Source of the DNA: JAJPKK01 sp963844635
GTDB lineage: Bacteria > Pseudomonadota > Alphaproteobacteria > Rhizobiales > Xanthobacteraceae
Direction: 5' to 3'
Assembly: GCA_963844635.1 (NCBI GenBank)
Contig: CAWJPD010000002.1
Location: 310,001-374,000, forward strand
Length of the DNA: 64,000 nucleotides
The notes below the pieces were generated by a model. That model was not told where the DNA came from, searched no databases, and was given only the letters and a program-made list of their open reading frames with translations. Of this stretch, positions 9,124 to 18,182 are shown in pieces (within the stretch, counting starts at the first letter, position 1; every line of letters starts with the position of its first letter). Position numbers and translations under genes: made by a program.

Positions 9124-9330
9124 TCCATAAAAAAGTTCGGAACAACGGGAACCCTTGCGTGTTCGGCGAAGTTTGCTTATGTTAATTGCATCTCACCAAA
9201 CGCAGGCAGATGTCGACGGCGGCCACCCCGCGGCATCACTTTAGAGGCGAAGCCATTTCGCCAATGACCTGCGGGCCTCCCCCCTTCCATCGCGATCGAT
9301 ATTGCATCGATCGTTCACAGGAATACCCGC
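9124..9330 (+). promoter_or_regulatory. rho upstream region with possible EcfG-type promoter
   Basis: No gene is seen in these 207 bp. GGAAC at 9139-9143 followed after 16 nt by TGTT at 9160-9163 resembles the alphaproteobacterial general-stress sigma (EcfG) pattern GGAAC-N16/17-CGTT, with one mismatch. This is a weak visual match only. Confidence 0.25.
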
Positions 9331-10596
9331 ATGCGGGAAATGAAACTCCAAGACCTTAAAACCAAATCCCCGGTCGAACTGCTTGGCTTTGCAGAAGAAC
9401 ATAGCGTCGAGAACGCATCGACCATGCGCAAGCAGGAGTTGATGTTTGCGATCCTCAAACAACTTGCGACAAAGGACATCGACATCATCGGCGAGGGTGT
9501 CGTCGAAGTGCTCCAAGACGGCTTCGGCTTTCTGCGGGCGCCCGAAGCCAACTACCTGCCTGGACCGGACGACATCTACGTATCTCCGTCTCAAATCCGG
9601 CGCTTCGGACTGCGTACCGGCGACACCATCGAAGGTGAAATCCGCAGCCCCAAGGAGGGGGAGCGGTATTTCGCGCTGCTCAAGGTCAATACGATCAACT
9701 TCGAAGTCCCGGAAAAGGCGCGGCACAAAATCAATTTCGACAATTTGACACCGCTCTACCCGGACGAACGGCTTCGGATGGAGCACGAGGACGCAACCAA
9801 GAAGGACTTATCCCCTCGTGTCATCGACATCGTCGCACCGATTGGCAAGGGGCAGCGCGCGTTGATCGTGTCGCCGCCACGGACTGGCAAGACGGTGCTG
9901 CTGCAAAACATTGCTCACGCGATCACGGCCAATCACCCGGAATGCTACCTGATCGTACTGCTAATCGATGAACGACCCGAAGAAGTCACCGACATGCAGC
10001 GGTCGGTCAAAGGCGAGGTCATCTCGTCGACTTTCGATGAGCCGGCCCAACGCCATGTCCAGGTCGCCGAAATGGTGATCGAGAAGGCGAAGCGTTTGGT
10101 GGAACATGGCCGTGATGTCGTGATCCTACTCGACTCGATTACGCGGCTCGGCCGCGCCTATAACACCGTGGTACCGTCGTCTGGGAAGGTGCTGACCGGC
10201 GGCGTCGATGCCAACGCCTTACAGCGGCCCAAGCGCTTCTTCGGCGCCGCCCGCAATATCGAGGAAGGCGGTTCGCTCACCATCATTGCCACCGCGCTCA
10301 TCGACACTGGGAGCCGGATGGACGAAGTGATCTTCGAGGAATTCAAGGGCACCGGCAATTCCGAACTGATCCTCGACCGCAAGGTCGCAGACAAGCGCAC
10401 TTTCCCGGCGATCGACATCACCCGCTCCGGCACCCGCAAGGAAGAACTGCTGACCCCGTCGGACCTGCTCAAGAAAATGTACGTGCTGCGCCGCATCCTC
10501 AACCCGATGGGCACGATGGACGCGATCGATTTTCTTCTCGACAAGCTGCGGAACACGAAGAACAACGGCGAATTCTTCGAGTCCATGAATACGTGA
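9331..10596 (+). CDS. rho: Transcription termination factor Rho
   Basis: 421 residues, the standard length. Hexameric RNA-dependent ATPase that terminates transcription. The N-terminal helical domain (MKLQDLKTKSPVELLGFAEE) is followed by the OSB/cold-shock fold with RNP1 DGFGFLR, then the RecA-like core with Walker A PPRTGKTVLL, the GGVDANALQRPKRFFGAARN segment that forms the secondary RNA site, and the RSGTRKEELL region. Start at 9331 fits family alignments. It is located after hemE-hemJ as in many Hyphomicrobiales; mnmE, often next, is instead at the far end of the window. Confidence 0.97.
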   Translation: MREMKLQDLKTKSPVELLGFAEEHSVENASTMRKQELMFAILKQLATKDIDIIGEGVVEVLQDGFGFLRAPEANYLPGPDDIYVSPSQIRRFGLRTGDTIEGEIRSPKEGERYFALLKVNTINFEVPEKARHKINFDNLTPLYPDERLRMEHEDATKKDLSPRVIDIVAPIGKGQRALIVSPPRTGKTVLLQNIAHAITANHPECYLIVLLIDERPEEVTDMQRSVKGEVISSTFDEPAQRHVQVAEMVIEKAKRLVEHGRDVVILLDSITRLGRAYNTVVPSSGKVLTGGVDANALQRPKRFFGAARNIEEGGSLTIIATALIDTGSRMDEVIFEEFKGTGNSELILDRKVADKRTFPAIDITRSGTRKEELLTPSDLLKKMYVLRRILNPMGTMDAIDFLLDKLRNTKNNGEFFESMNT

Positions 10597-10767
10597 CGGC
10601 GATGGCCAATCCGGCGCGCCGAGGATGAGAAACGCCCAGTGTGAGGGGTGCGTTTGAAATTGTATTCGGTCAGGTGATGATGGCCCGAAGTGCCGGCCAC
10701 TGAATGTAAGTCCAGCGGATCGTCTCCCGCAGTACACTCCCGCGGGCTGCTTTCGGGCCTTTAAAGG

Positions 10768-10905
10768 TCATCCCTTTTTGCCGAGCGGGTTCTGCGCCGC
10801 GACGGTGGAGGAGGAAACCGGTACAGGACCCCCCTTCTTCTTCTTGTTCCATTCCGCCTTCGGCTTCTTTTTCTCCTTGGGGCTTCTCTGCTGACCTTTT
10901 GCCAT
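10768..10905 (-). CDS. Small lysine-rich basic protein
   Basis: 45 residues starting MAKGQQRSPKEKKKPKAEWN and ending AAQNPLGKKG. ATG 10905 has AGGG 8 nt upstream. Short proteins starting MAKGQQRS with Lys-rich bodies recur as conserved hypotheticals in rhizobia, which is the reason for calling it. The charge suggests nucleic-acid binding, but no domain is recognised. The longer frame upstream of this ATG is not supported by an RBS. Confidence 0.6.
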   Translation of the reverse strand: MAKGQQRSPKEKKKPKAEWNKKKKGGPVPVSSSTVAAQNPLGKKG

Positions 10906-11141
10906 GGCGATGACCCTTGACTGGTCGTTCGAACCTCCGGTCGTCACATACGCAATCCTTGTCGCCCAGGGGTTCGCGTCGTCGCCGGAAACTGGAATGT
11001 ACCACAAGTCCGGGAGCAGCGGAACGAAGTTGCGTCCGAGTGAGCCGGTGGCCTCGCTTGACGCGGTCTCGATTGCGCGATTTGCAGTTGTTTCAGACCG
11101 GCGCATTCCGGGAGATCAGGCGGCGGCCCCGAACGGACAAG

Positions 11142-11711
11142 TCACCCACGCAGCCGGCGCAGCCGCACATAGAGTGCGCCATCGCCGCCATGGCCCAAAT
11201 GCGCGGCATCGAAACCAAGAACGCTATTGCGAAATTCCGGCAGTTCCAGCCACAGCGGGACCTGACGCCGCAAGACGCCGCGCGTGCCAGGGGAAGCGTT
11301 CGGCGCACCTTTCCCGGTAATCACGAGAACGAACTTGGCCCCGCCTGCCTGGCAGCGGCGGACAAAGTGCAGCAGCGCCCGATAGGCCTCAGCCTGAGTC
11401 ATGCCGTGAAGATCGAGCCGATCGTCGATGCCGATGCGGCCCCGGGCCACGTCGAGCTTTTCCCGCCGGCCGATCGCAAGCGCAGGTTGCGGCGCGCGTG
11501 GCCGTGAGACCGGGAGCGTATGGTTTTCGGCCGGGTTTTGCCTGACTGAGTGAGCTGGCTCTGCGGCCGAACGCCGATGCGGTGCCGCAAGTGCGAGGGG
11601 CCGCAGCGGTTTTGCCGTGCGCGCCACCAATGTCCAAAGCTGCTCCTCTTCAGCGGTCAGTCGGCGGATGCCGACGCGGCGTAAGGGGTATCGGGGAGCT
11701 ACACCGTTCAT
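11142..11711 (-). CDS. Smr/MutS2-type endonuclease domain protein
   Basis: 189 residues. The C-terminal half is a Smr domain with the DLHGMTQAEAYRAL motif (DxHG) and VLVITGKG; Smr domains nick DNA or cleave RNA. The N-terminus LTAEEEQLWTLVARTAKPL resembles the usual start of alphaproteobacterial Smr proteins, and a variable Pro/Arg linker separates the two. ATG 11711 overlaps the mltA stop by ATGA, indicating coupling. It is last of the tim44-mltA-smr transcription unit. Confidence 0.88.
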   Translation of the reverse strand: MNGVAPRYPLRRVGIRRLTAEEEQLWTLVARTAKPLRPLALAAPHRRSAAEPAHSVRQNPAENHTLPVSRPRAPQPALAIGRREKLDVARGRIGIDDRLDLHGMTQAEAYRALLHFVRRCQAGGAKFVLVITGKGAPNASPGTRGVLRRQVPLWLELPEFRNSVLGFDAAHLGHGGDGALYVRLRRLRG

Positions 11712-13186
11712 CGGGAGTGTCCATGCCAGTACCGCCGCCAGCGGGCGAGCAGCCCCAACTCGGCTTCGGCTTTCGCCTTGGCGATCCGGATTGGCGACTC
11801 TGGAGGCAACGGCACCGGTCCCGGAGGTGGCCGCGGCAGCGGCATATGGGCACCGGCCTCGATGAGGTCGAGCTCGCGCGGCAGCAACATCACGAAACGG
11901 CCGGCATTGCGAATGCGTCCCGCGATGCGGCCGGCCTCATCGCCGGCGCCGAAGTAAAGATCGGCCCGGGCGGGTCCGACAATGGCCGATCCGGTGTCCT
12001 GCGCAATCATCGTGCGACGGAATGGGACAGCGGCTCTTCCGTCGAGCGGCAACTCGGCTTGAATGAAAAACGGCGTGCCATAAACATGCAGCGCCTTGTC
12101 GACGGCGATCGAACGGCCGGGCGACAGCGGGATGCCTTCGGCGCCGCGCGCCTCGGTGGTTTCGTTCAGGCCAACGGTACGGAAGAACACCACCGACCGG
12201 TTCTGGCGGCGAACATCCTTGGCGTCCTCCGGATTGGCATCCATCCACTCCCGGATGCGCTGCATCGACATTTCTTCGCGCGCGACCAGGTTGCGTTCGA
12301 TCAAAACACGGCCCACCGGCACATAGGGATAGCCATTATGGGCGTCGTAATTGACCCGCAGCAGTGTGCCGTCTTCAAGCCGGATCCGAGCCGATCCCTG
12401 GATCTGAATGAACAAGGCATCGGTGGCATTGCGCAGCCAACAGATTTCGAGGTGCTGGCCGTCGAGAGCGCCGTCCTCGATCTCGCCGCGGTCGTAATAT
12501 GGCACGAGATCGCCCTCGACCGTCTTGCGCAAGGCGCCCCCGCTATTCGGGAACGGCCCGTCGGGACGGGTCGCGCCGGCGGCGTAGAGGTCGGGCGGCC
12601 GGCGGTAGAGCGGAACGCTGAACTCGCGGGTCGGGAACCGTGAGCCATCGACGATCGGTTCATAATAACCGGTGAGGAAGCCGGCGGCGTCGCCGAGCTT
12701 GCGTATCCGCGTCGGGCGAAAATTCGTCTCGAAAAATTTGCGGGCCGCCGCCTCATCGAACTGGCGCAGCGTCAGCGCGCGAACGCAGACCTCACGAAGC
12801 GCAGCACGCATGGGCCGCGGATCGGTCGATTTGGTGCGCACAATTGGCCGGCAACTCGCCTGAAAGGTCGCGAATCCGCGAACGTGATCGTCGCCGCCCC
12901 AGCCGTCGATCTCCTCCCACGTCAATGGTTCAAGCGCCGCGTCCGAAATTTTCAGGGGCTCGACGCCAGGATCGACCACGCCATTGGGCGCTTCACTGGA
13001 CTCGATGTCCGGCGCCTCAGCCGGATGAGCATCGATTCGCAGGTCGGAAGGTAGTTTTACCTGAATGGGGTCCGCACGCCGCATCAGCGTCGGCTCGCGA
13101 CGGCGCGTCTCGGCCGTGTCGATCGCTGCACAAAGAAGCGGCAGGGCGGTAAAAGCGACAAGGAACCCGCGGAGCTGCCTGCGCAT
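11708..13186 (-). CDS. mltA: Membrane-bound lytic murein transglycosylase A
   Basis: 492 residues. Cleaves peptidoglycan glycan strands to 1,6-anhydromuropeptides. An N-terminal signal segment (MRRQLRGFLVAFTALPLLCA) is followed by the MltA domain (FLTGYYEPIVDGS, IQGSARIRLEDG) and the 3D domain with AQDTGSAIVGPARADLYFG, containing the catalytic-Asp region. There is no clear lipobox, so it may be periplasmic. ATG 13186 marks the start of the signal sequence. The gene lies 14 bp after tim44 and overlaps smr. Confidence 0.93.
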   Translation of the reverse strand: MRRQLRGFLVAFTALPLLCAAIDTAETRRREPTLMRRADPIQVKLPSDLRIDAHPAEAPDIESSEAPNGVVDPGVEPLKISDAALEPLTWEEIDGWGGDDHVRGFATFQASCRPIVRTKSTDPRPMRAALREVCVRALTLRQFDEAAARKFFETNFRPTRIRKLGDAAGFLTGYYEPIVDGSRFPTREFSVPLYRRPPDLYAAGATRPDGPFPNSGGALRKTVEGDLVPYYDRGEIEDGALDGQHLEICWLRNATDALFIQIQGSARIRLEDGTLLRVNYDAHNGYPYVPVGRVLIERNLVAREEMSMQRIREWMDANPEDAKDVRRQNRSVVFFRTVGLNETTEARGAEGIPLSPGRSIAVDKALHVYGTPFFIQAELPLDGRAAVPFRRTMIAQDTGSAIVGPARADLYFGAGDEAGRIAGRIRNAGRFVMLLPRELDLIEAGAHMPLPRPPPGPVPLPPESPIRIAKAKAEAELGLLARWRRYWHGHSR

Positions 13187-13199
13187 GACCGCCTCGCCG

Positions 13200-13910
13200 T
13201 CAGATGCCCGCTTCGGTTGCGACCAGCTTCCAATTGGGGTCGCGGGACGTAATGTCCCTGGCAAATGTCCAAACGTCGGTGACACTTATAACCTTGTCGG
13301 CGCTGCCATCGATGACGTTGCCGTTGCGGTCGCGTGTTGCCGAGACCAGCTGGGAAACGAAGCGGAGAGTGATCTGGGCACTTCTGCCGCGCATCTCCAC
13401 ATTGCTGACGTCGGTGGTATCGATCGACACGAAACGGGTTTCGGCGGTCTCACCGCGAGCCTCGCGCTCACGAATCACGGTTTCAAAGCCGTCATAGACC
13501 TCGCGCGCCAACAAGTTCTTAAGCGCGCGCCGGTCACCTTCGGCATAGGCGGTCACGATCATCTCATAGGCGCTTCGCGCACCCGCGATGAAATGCCTGA
13601 CATCAAAGCTCTTGTCGGCTGCCATAATGGCATCGAGCCCGCGTGCCACCGCCGAGCTCGCGGCAGCAATCCCGGCATAGCGGTCGGGGCGGTCGCTCAC
13701 GTCCGGGGGCCGCGGCGGCTCACCGGTGCGCTGCGGCAGCGGGATGACCTTGTCGCCGGCGGAATTGCGCACCGGATCGGGCGCGGAATACGGATCATAG
13801 GGCGGCCTCTCGCGGCCGGTCCTCTGACCGAGAACGCTGCGCAAACGCAGAAATATGAAAACCGCGAGCGCCACAAAAATGATGGTATAAATGTCGAACA
13901 CGTGTTGCAT
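13200..13910 (-). CDS. Tim44-domain protein (TimA)
   Basis: 236 residues. One N-terminal transmembrane helix (FDIYTIIFVALAVFIFLRL) is followed by a Pro/Arg-rich linker and a C-terminal Tim44-like domain (FIAGARSAYEMIVTAYAEGD... TDVWTFARDITSRDPNWKLV). It is the bacterial relative of mitochondrial Tim44. In alphaproteobacteria it is an inner-membrane protein of incompletely known function. It heads the tim44-mltA-smr unit and is divergent from fxsA-secB. Confidence 0.9.
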   Translation of the reverse strand: MQHVFDIYTIIFVALAVFIFLRLRSVLGQRTGRERPPYDPYSAPDPVRNSAGDKVIPLPQRTGEPPRPPDVSDRPDRYAGIAAASSAVARGLDAIMAADKSFDVRHFIAGARSAYEMIVTAYAEGDRRALKNLLAREVYDGFETVIREREARGETAETRFVSIDTTDVSNVEMRGRSAQITLRFVSQLVSATRDRNGNVIDGSADKVISVTDVWTFARDITSRDPNWKLVATEAGI

Positions 13911-14261
13911 GCTTTCGCGGGCGGCTGCACCGACCGGTGCGGGCGCCGATTGAGGTCATCTCTGGTACCGCAGCCCTCTCGATCAGGTCCCCGGATTACG
14001 CTCCGGATATATGTAGGGGGTCGGCATCTCGGTTCCAGGCCGCGCCCTCATTTCAGCCGCGGCCACAAGCTTAGACCATCGGGACCTTGGCGCCAACCTG
14101 ATGTCAGGTGAGTACGCCGATACGCGCCGGCTTAGGGTACCCGCGAGAACAACTGAATCCGTTCCAGGGCCGTTCGCCGCACCAGGCTGCTGATTTCCAC
14201 CGCGTGTCGGAGCACTTATTTTCGCGGGAGCGCTTATGACAAGCCATCAGAATGGGGCCAT
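13911..14261. other. Divergent intergenic region tim44/fxsA
   Basis: 351 bp without a supportable gene. It must contain the promoters of both divergent units. Copy 1 of the TIR-bearing repeat R2 occupies 14135-14230; no other element was recognised. Confidence 0.6.
14135..14230 (+). repeat. TIR-bearing repeat R2, copy 1
   Basis: Begins GGGTACCCGCGAGAACAACT and ends CACTTATTTTCGCGGGAGC, with a conserved centre GCTGCTGATTTCC. The ends are near-inverted repeats of each other. It is homologous over its length to 15408-15500 and, inverted, to 24206-24300. Confidence 0.8.
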
Positions 14262-14753
14262 ATGACGGTCTTTACGGTGGCAAGCGGGATTTCATCGATG
14301 CAGGCCGCGAGAATCTTCGCTTACGCATTGCTGCTGCTGCCCGTGGCGGAACTCATCGCCTTTGTTGCGGTCGCGGAATTCATCGGCTTTGGCGCTGCGA
14401 TCGCACTCTTGGCGCTGTTGTCGCTTGCAGGTGTCGTGGTGCTACGCCGCGTTGGCAAAGGCGCCCTCGGGCGGCTGAGATCGGGCACGCTATTCTCACG
14501 CCGCGAAGCGGGGCTCCTCGACGGCGATATCGGCGCGGCACTCGGCGCCGTTCTGATGGTCGTGCCCGGGTTCGTGACCGGCCTTATCGGGATTGCACTC
14601 GTGGTTTCACCGGTGCGCCGGAAAGTCATCGAGGCATCGCGGCGATCGATGCTGCGGCATCGACGGCCGCAGCCGGGCATCCTCGATCTCACCCCCGATG
14701 AATGGCAGCGGCTGCCGGGCGCGCCGCCTGACCCCGATCGTCGGCTGCATTGA
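14262..14753 (+). CDS. fxsA: FxsA family membrane protein
   Basis: 163 residues. About three to four hydrophobic segments cover residues 15-120 (YALLLLPVAELIAFVAVAEF, GAAIALLALLSLAGVVVL, LGAVLMVVPGFVTGLIGIAL), with the GxLxxPGxxT-like MVVPGFVTGL family motif and a polar C-terminal tail. FxsA is an inner-membrane protein first known for suppressing phage F exclusion; its role is unclear. The start could also be ATG 14298, nearer the first helix. It precedes secB on the same strand. Confidence 0.85.
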   Translation: MTVFTVASGISSMQAARIFAYALLLLPVAELIAFVAVAEFIGFGAAIALLALLSLAGVVVLRRVGKGALGRLRSGTLFSRREAGLLDGDIGAALGAVLMVVPGFVTGLIGIALVVSPVRRKVIEASRRSMLRHRRPQPGILDLTPDEWQRLPGAPPDPDRRLH

Positions 14754-14903
14754 ACCGCCGCTCGCAGCTGGCACGATGACATTGCATTCGCGGCTGCACA
14801 CGGCCGCTTCTGCTCGGGAACCAACCGGCTCGATCCTTGTTCGCGCCGGACGCTTGTGTTAGCCACAGCCGCGATAAGCGCGGCTGTGGGCGGAGGAAAT
14901 GCC

Positions 14904-15407
14904 ATGTCAATGACGACCAACGGCGACGGCGCCCCGAAGGAAGCGGCCCCGGAGGGCCAGGGGCCGAGCTTCAGCGTAATGATTCAATACATCAAGGATT
15001 TTTCATTCGAAAATCCGAACGCGCCGAATTCGCTGATGCAACAGCAACAGCAGCCGCAGATCGGCATCCAGATCAACGTCAATCCGCGCCAGCTTTCGTC
15101 GACCGATTTCGAGGTCGAGCTGAAGATCGAGGGCAAGGCCCAGCTGACCGGGAACGTGCTGTTTGCGTTCGATCTAAATTATGCCGGCGTGTTCCGGATG
15201 ACGAACATCCCCCAGGAGAATCTCGGTCCGCTTTTGATGATTGAATGTCCACGGCTGCTGTTCCCGTTCGCGCGTGAGATCATTTCCGCGGCAATTTCCA
15301 ACGGCGGCTTCCCGCCGCTATTGTTACAGCCGATCGATTTTGTAGGACTTTATCAGCGCCGGCTCGGCGAAACGCAGGGCGGCGAGCAGCCGACCCAGGT
15401 CGGCTAA
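14904..15407 (+). CDS. secB: Protein-export chaperone SecB
   Basis: 167 residues. Tetrameric cytosolic chaperone that holds preproteins unfolded and delivers them to SecA. Conserved features: YIKDFSFENPNAP, the beta-sheet segment FEVELKIEGKAQ, and the C-terminal CPRLLFPFAREIISAA ... FPPLLLQPIDF block. ATG 14904 has GGAGG 7 nt upstream, better than the earlier in-frame starts. The Gln-rich MQQQQQPQIGIQINVNP stretch is usual for alphaproteobacterial SecB. The stop codon abuts repeat R2 copy 2. Confidence 0.96.
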   Translation: MSMTTNGDGAPKEAAPEGQGPSFSVMIQYIKDFSFENPNAPNSLMQQQQQPQIGIQINVNPRQLSSTDFEVELKIEGKAQLTGNVLFAFDLNYAGVFRMTNIPQENLGPLLMIECPRLLFPFAREIISAAISNGGFPPLLLQPIDFVGLYQRRLGETQGGEQPTQVG

Positions 15408-15500
15408 GGGTACCCACGAAAACAACTGATCGGTTGCGGGAGGTTAGCCGCAACAAGCTGCTGATTTCTTCCAGAGTCGGAGCAGTTATTTTCGCGGGAG
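15408..15500 (+). repeat. TIR-bearing repeat R2, copy 2
   Basis: Starts at the first base after the secB TAA with GGGTACCCACGAAAACAACT and ends CAGTTATTTTCGCGGGAGC; the centre CTGCTGATTTCTTCC matches copies 1 and 3. Its position suggests it may form the 3' hairpin of the secB transcript. Confidence 0.8.
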
Positions 15501-15606
15501 CTCTCGAGATCGCCCACCCGTCGTCTCGTTCTTCATGGCGCATGCTTGTGGCCGGCAGCGAACGCATGATTAGGCTTGGCGCACGATCCCGAAAGAATTG
15601 CAGCGC

Positions 15607-15771
15607 GTAGGGTGGGCAAAATCGCCCGCCGCCGCCCTTCCATCGTCCGAGAACTCTTGGTGGCGATTTTGCCCACGCGGTCGACCAATTTTCATAGCTC
15701 CGACAGCGTGGGCAACGCGCCTATCTGTTGTACAAGTGGCATGTGCCTCGTCAGCGCGTTGCCCACCCTAC
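15607..15771. repeat. Double GTGGGCAA hairpin (family R3)
   Basis: Two nested palindromes: GTAGGGTGGGCAAAATCGCC (15607-15626) pairs with GGCGATTTTGCCCAC (15662-15676), and GTGGGCAACGCGC (15708-15720) pairs with GCGCGTTGCCCACCCTAC (15754-15771). The outer arms GTAGGGTGGGCAA and TTGCCCACCCTAC also pair. It sits in the 528-bp gap between secB and the radical SAM gene, which otherwise holds only R2 copy 2. Confidence 0.75.
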
Positions 15772-15934
15772 GACCGATTTCATTCCATCTGAACGCATCC
15801 CGCTTGCGCTCGATCAAATCGAGCAGGCCGGCTTTCGCGCGTGGGTGCGGATTGCTATGGTCGCCCGAGTGGCGGGGGCATTTCAGTTTTCGGTTGAGGG
15901 CGCCGGGCCCTCACTGCCCGCCGACGGGGATCTG

Positions 15935-16996
15935 ATGAGAGCCGCTCTCCTGGTCAAGTCGGTGCGCAACCTGAAGAACACCGTCGCAATCAACATCAAC
16001 CGCGCCCGGGGCCGTGAGTTCATCCCCAAAGGCGCGCACTCGCTGAGCATCGAAACATCGAGCCTGTGCAACCTCGAGTGCCGGTTCTGCGCCTACGTCA
16101 AGAAAAACAGTCCGAAGGTTGTCATGAAGGACGAGTTCTTCCGCAACTGCATCGCGCAGGCGGTCGAGATGGGCTATCGGCACTTCGATCTTACCCCTTG
16201 CACCGGCGACGTATTCATGGATCGCGGCCTGTTCAACAAGCTTGCGTGCATGGAAAACGCCGCCGGAGTCACGAGTTACGGCTTCTTCACCAATTTCACG
16301 ATTCCGAAAGCGCAGGACGTGAAGCGGCTGTTCGAACTCGGCAAGCTCACCGATCTCGCGATCAGCATCTATGGCTTCGATGCCGCGACTTTTGTCGACA
16401 TGACGCGGTCGACCGAAAAGGTCTATCGCCGTCTTGTCTACAATCTCGAAACCTTTCTCGGGCAGCTCCATCGCCGCAAGTTTTCCGCGCAATTTTCGCT
16501 GCACCCCGGCGTCACGTCGCTGCGTGGAAAATCGAGCGAGATCACGCGCATCCTGGACCGCATTCGCAAGGCCGGGATCACCGTCAAGGTGTCGAAGGGC
16601 GTCTATAATAACTGGGGCGGCTACGTCACCGATGACGACGTGCGCGGCCTGCCGATCAATGTCGTCGGACCAAATTTGATCTACAAGAACGGCGCTTGTG
16701 TGCGGCTGTTCACCACCGTACAGGTCATGGCCACAGGGATCGTAAACGGCTGCGCCTGCCGCGATGTCGACGCGACTTTGCGGCTCGGCGACTTAAATCA
16801 ACTGCCGCTCCGCGACATCATTTCCAGTCGGAACCCGCGATATATGTCATTGATAGATCAACAGCAGCACGGCGATTTCCAGGCGATCTGCCAGAGTTGC
16901 GACATGTATGCGAGCATCTATCATCGCAGCACGGGCTATCGCAAAAACGGCGTCGAACTGGAGACGGTGGACGAATTCAAGCGCCGCATCGCGTGA
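15935..16996 (+). CDS. Radical SAM/SPASM-type enzyme
   Basis: 353 residues. The radical SAM cluster motif CNLECRFC (CX3CX2C) lies about 50 residues in, within SIETSSLCNLECRFCAYVKK. The C-terminal part has SPASM-like auxiliary cysteines (GACVRL, GCACRD, CQSCDMY). Enzymes of this type use a 4Fe-4S cluster and S-adenosylmethionine for radical chemistry, often peptide or sugar modification. No precursor peptide or partner enzyme is adjacent, so the substrate is unknown. ATG 15935 is chosen over upstream starts that fall in an R3 repeat, but GTG or ATG starts a little upstream remain possible. Confidence 0.8.
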   Translation: MRAALLVKSVRNLKNTVAININRARGREFIPKGAHSLSIETSSLCNLECRFCAYVKKNSPKVVMKDEFFRNCIAQAVEMGYRHFDLTPCTGDVFMDRGLFNKLACMENAAGVTSYGFFTNFTIPKAQDVKRLFELGKLTDLAISIYGFDAATFVDMTRSTEKVYRRLVYNLETFLGQLHRRKFSAQFSLHPGVTSLRGKSSEITRILDRIRKAGITVKVSKGVYNNWGGYVTDDDVRGLPINVVGPNLIYKNGACVRLFTTVQVMATGIVNGCACRDVDATLRLGDLNQLPLRDIISSRNPRYMSLIDQQQHGDFQAICQSCDMYASIYHRSTGYRKNGVELETVDEFKRRIA

Positions 16997-17138
16997 TTTT
17001 TTTGCGAAACAGCGCGCTTGGCAAACGCGGCGATTGCCGTCCAGCTTGTTTGCGTGCAGCATCCACAAGAGGTCAAAGGTCCTTGGACCGATGCACGTGC
17101 GGCGAGCCGCGATCGAAAGCGCCGATGCGGAGGGATCG

Positions 17139-18182
17139 ATGCTCGATGTGATCACGTTTGCGAGGCTGGCCCGATCTGTCGCCATTGTCTGCGGGATGGC
17201 CATCGTGGCCTTCGCCACCGATCTCCGGGCAGCCGAAAGCACCAAAACTTCGTCCCCCGAAACCGCAGCAATCCGCGTCAACACTTTCCCGAACGCAAAA
17301 GCCTTGCCGATCTACGCCGGCATCGCGAAGGGCTTTTTTGCGCGTTACGGCCTCACCGTCGAACTTTCGACCACCGAGAGTTCGCAGCGACAGCGCGACG
17401 GCCTCGCCATCGGTCAGTTCGAGATCGCGCACGGCGCCCTCGACAATGCAGTGGCGATGATCGAGATCGCAAGGCAGGATGTGGTGATCGTCTCTGGCGG
17501 CGATAGCGGAATGAACGAGTTCTTCGTGCAGCCCGGGATTTTGTCCTACGCCGACCTCAGGGGAAAAACCATCATCGTCGATGCGCCCGATACCGCCTAC
17601 GCGCTGCAAGCCAAGAAGCTGCTCCTTCAACACGGGCTCCGCGAAGGCAGCGACTACAACGTCAAGCCGGTCGGCGCGGTGGCGTTTCGCTACCGGGCAA
17701 TGATTGCTGACAGCGCCAATGCCGGGGCTATCCTAAACCCGCCTTTCACGGTCGAAGCCGCACGCCGCGGTCTCAAGAGCCTTGGCAGTCTCGTCGACCT
17801 GCTGGGGCCGTACCAGGCCGTGGGTGCCTTCGCGATGCGCACCTGGGCGCGCGAGAACCCTCAAACCCTCGAGCGGTACCTCGCTGGATACGTCGAGGCC
17901 TTGCGGTGGGTGCGCGACCGCAACCACCGCGCCGAAGCCACAGCTCTCCTCGCGGACAGGTTGAAGCTCGATCCCGATATCGCCGCGCGGACTTATGATT
18001 TGCTGGCGGTGCCGGAGACGGGGTTTACGCCGGATGCGCGGTTCGACGGCGATGGTTTCAAGAACATGCTGGCGCTACGTGCCGAGATCGAGCGCAAGCC
18101 GCAGGCGGAGGCGGCGTCGCCAGAACGTTATGTCGATCTCAGCTATTACGAGCGGGCGATGAGGCTCGTTGCGCGCCCTTAA
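17139..18182 (+). CDS. NMT1-type ABC transporter substrate-binding protein
   Basis: 347 residues. A signal peptide (ARSVAIVCGMAIVAFATDLRA) precedes a SsuA/NMT1-like periplasmic-binding fold: AIRVNTFPNAKALPIYAGIA, KGFFARYGLTVEL, LRGKTIIVDAPDTAYA and the C-terminal helical part. Relatives bind sulfonates, nitrate or pyrimidine precursors. No permease or ATPase gene is adjacent, so it is an orphan receptor here. ATG 17139 has GGAGGG about 6 nt upstream. Its last 4 bp overlap the convergent L,D-transpeptidase gene. Confidence 0.82.
   Translation: MLDVITFARLARSVAIVCGMAIVAFATDLRAAESTKTSSPETAAIRVNTFPNAKALPIYAGIAKGFFARYGLTVELSTTESSQRQRDGLAIGQFEIAHGALDNAVAMIEIARQDVVIVSGGDSGMNEFFVQPGILSYADLRGKTIIVDAPDTAYALQAKKLLLQHGLREGSDYNVKPVGAVAFRYRAMIADSANAGAILNPPFTVEAARRGLKSLGSLVDLLGPYQAVGAFAMRTWARENPQTLERYLAGYVEALRWVRDRNHRAEATALLADRLKLDPDIAARTYDLLAVPETGFTPDARFDGDGFKNMLALRAEIERKPQAEAASPERYVDLSYYERAMRLVARP

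Noticed and set aside
13065..14111. 348-codon open frame antisense to mltA/tim44
   Set aside because: Shadow of two recognised genes; no RBS or family.
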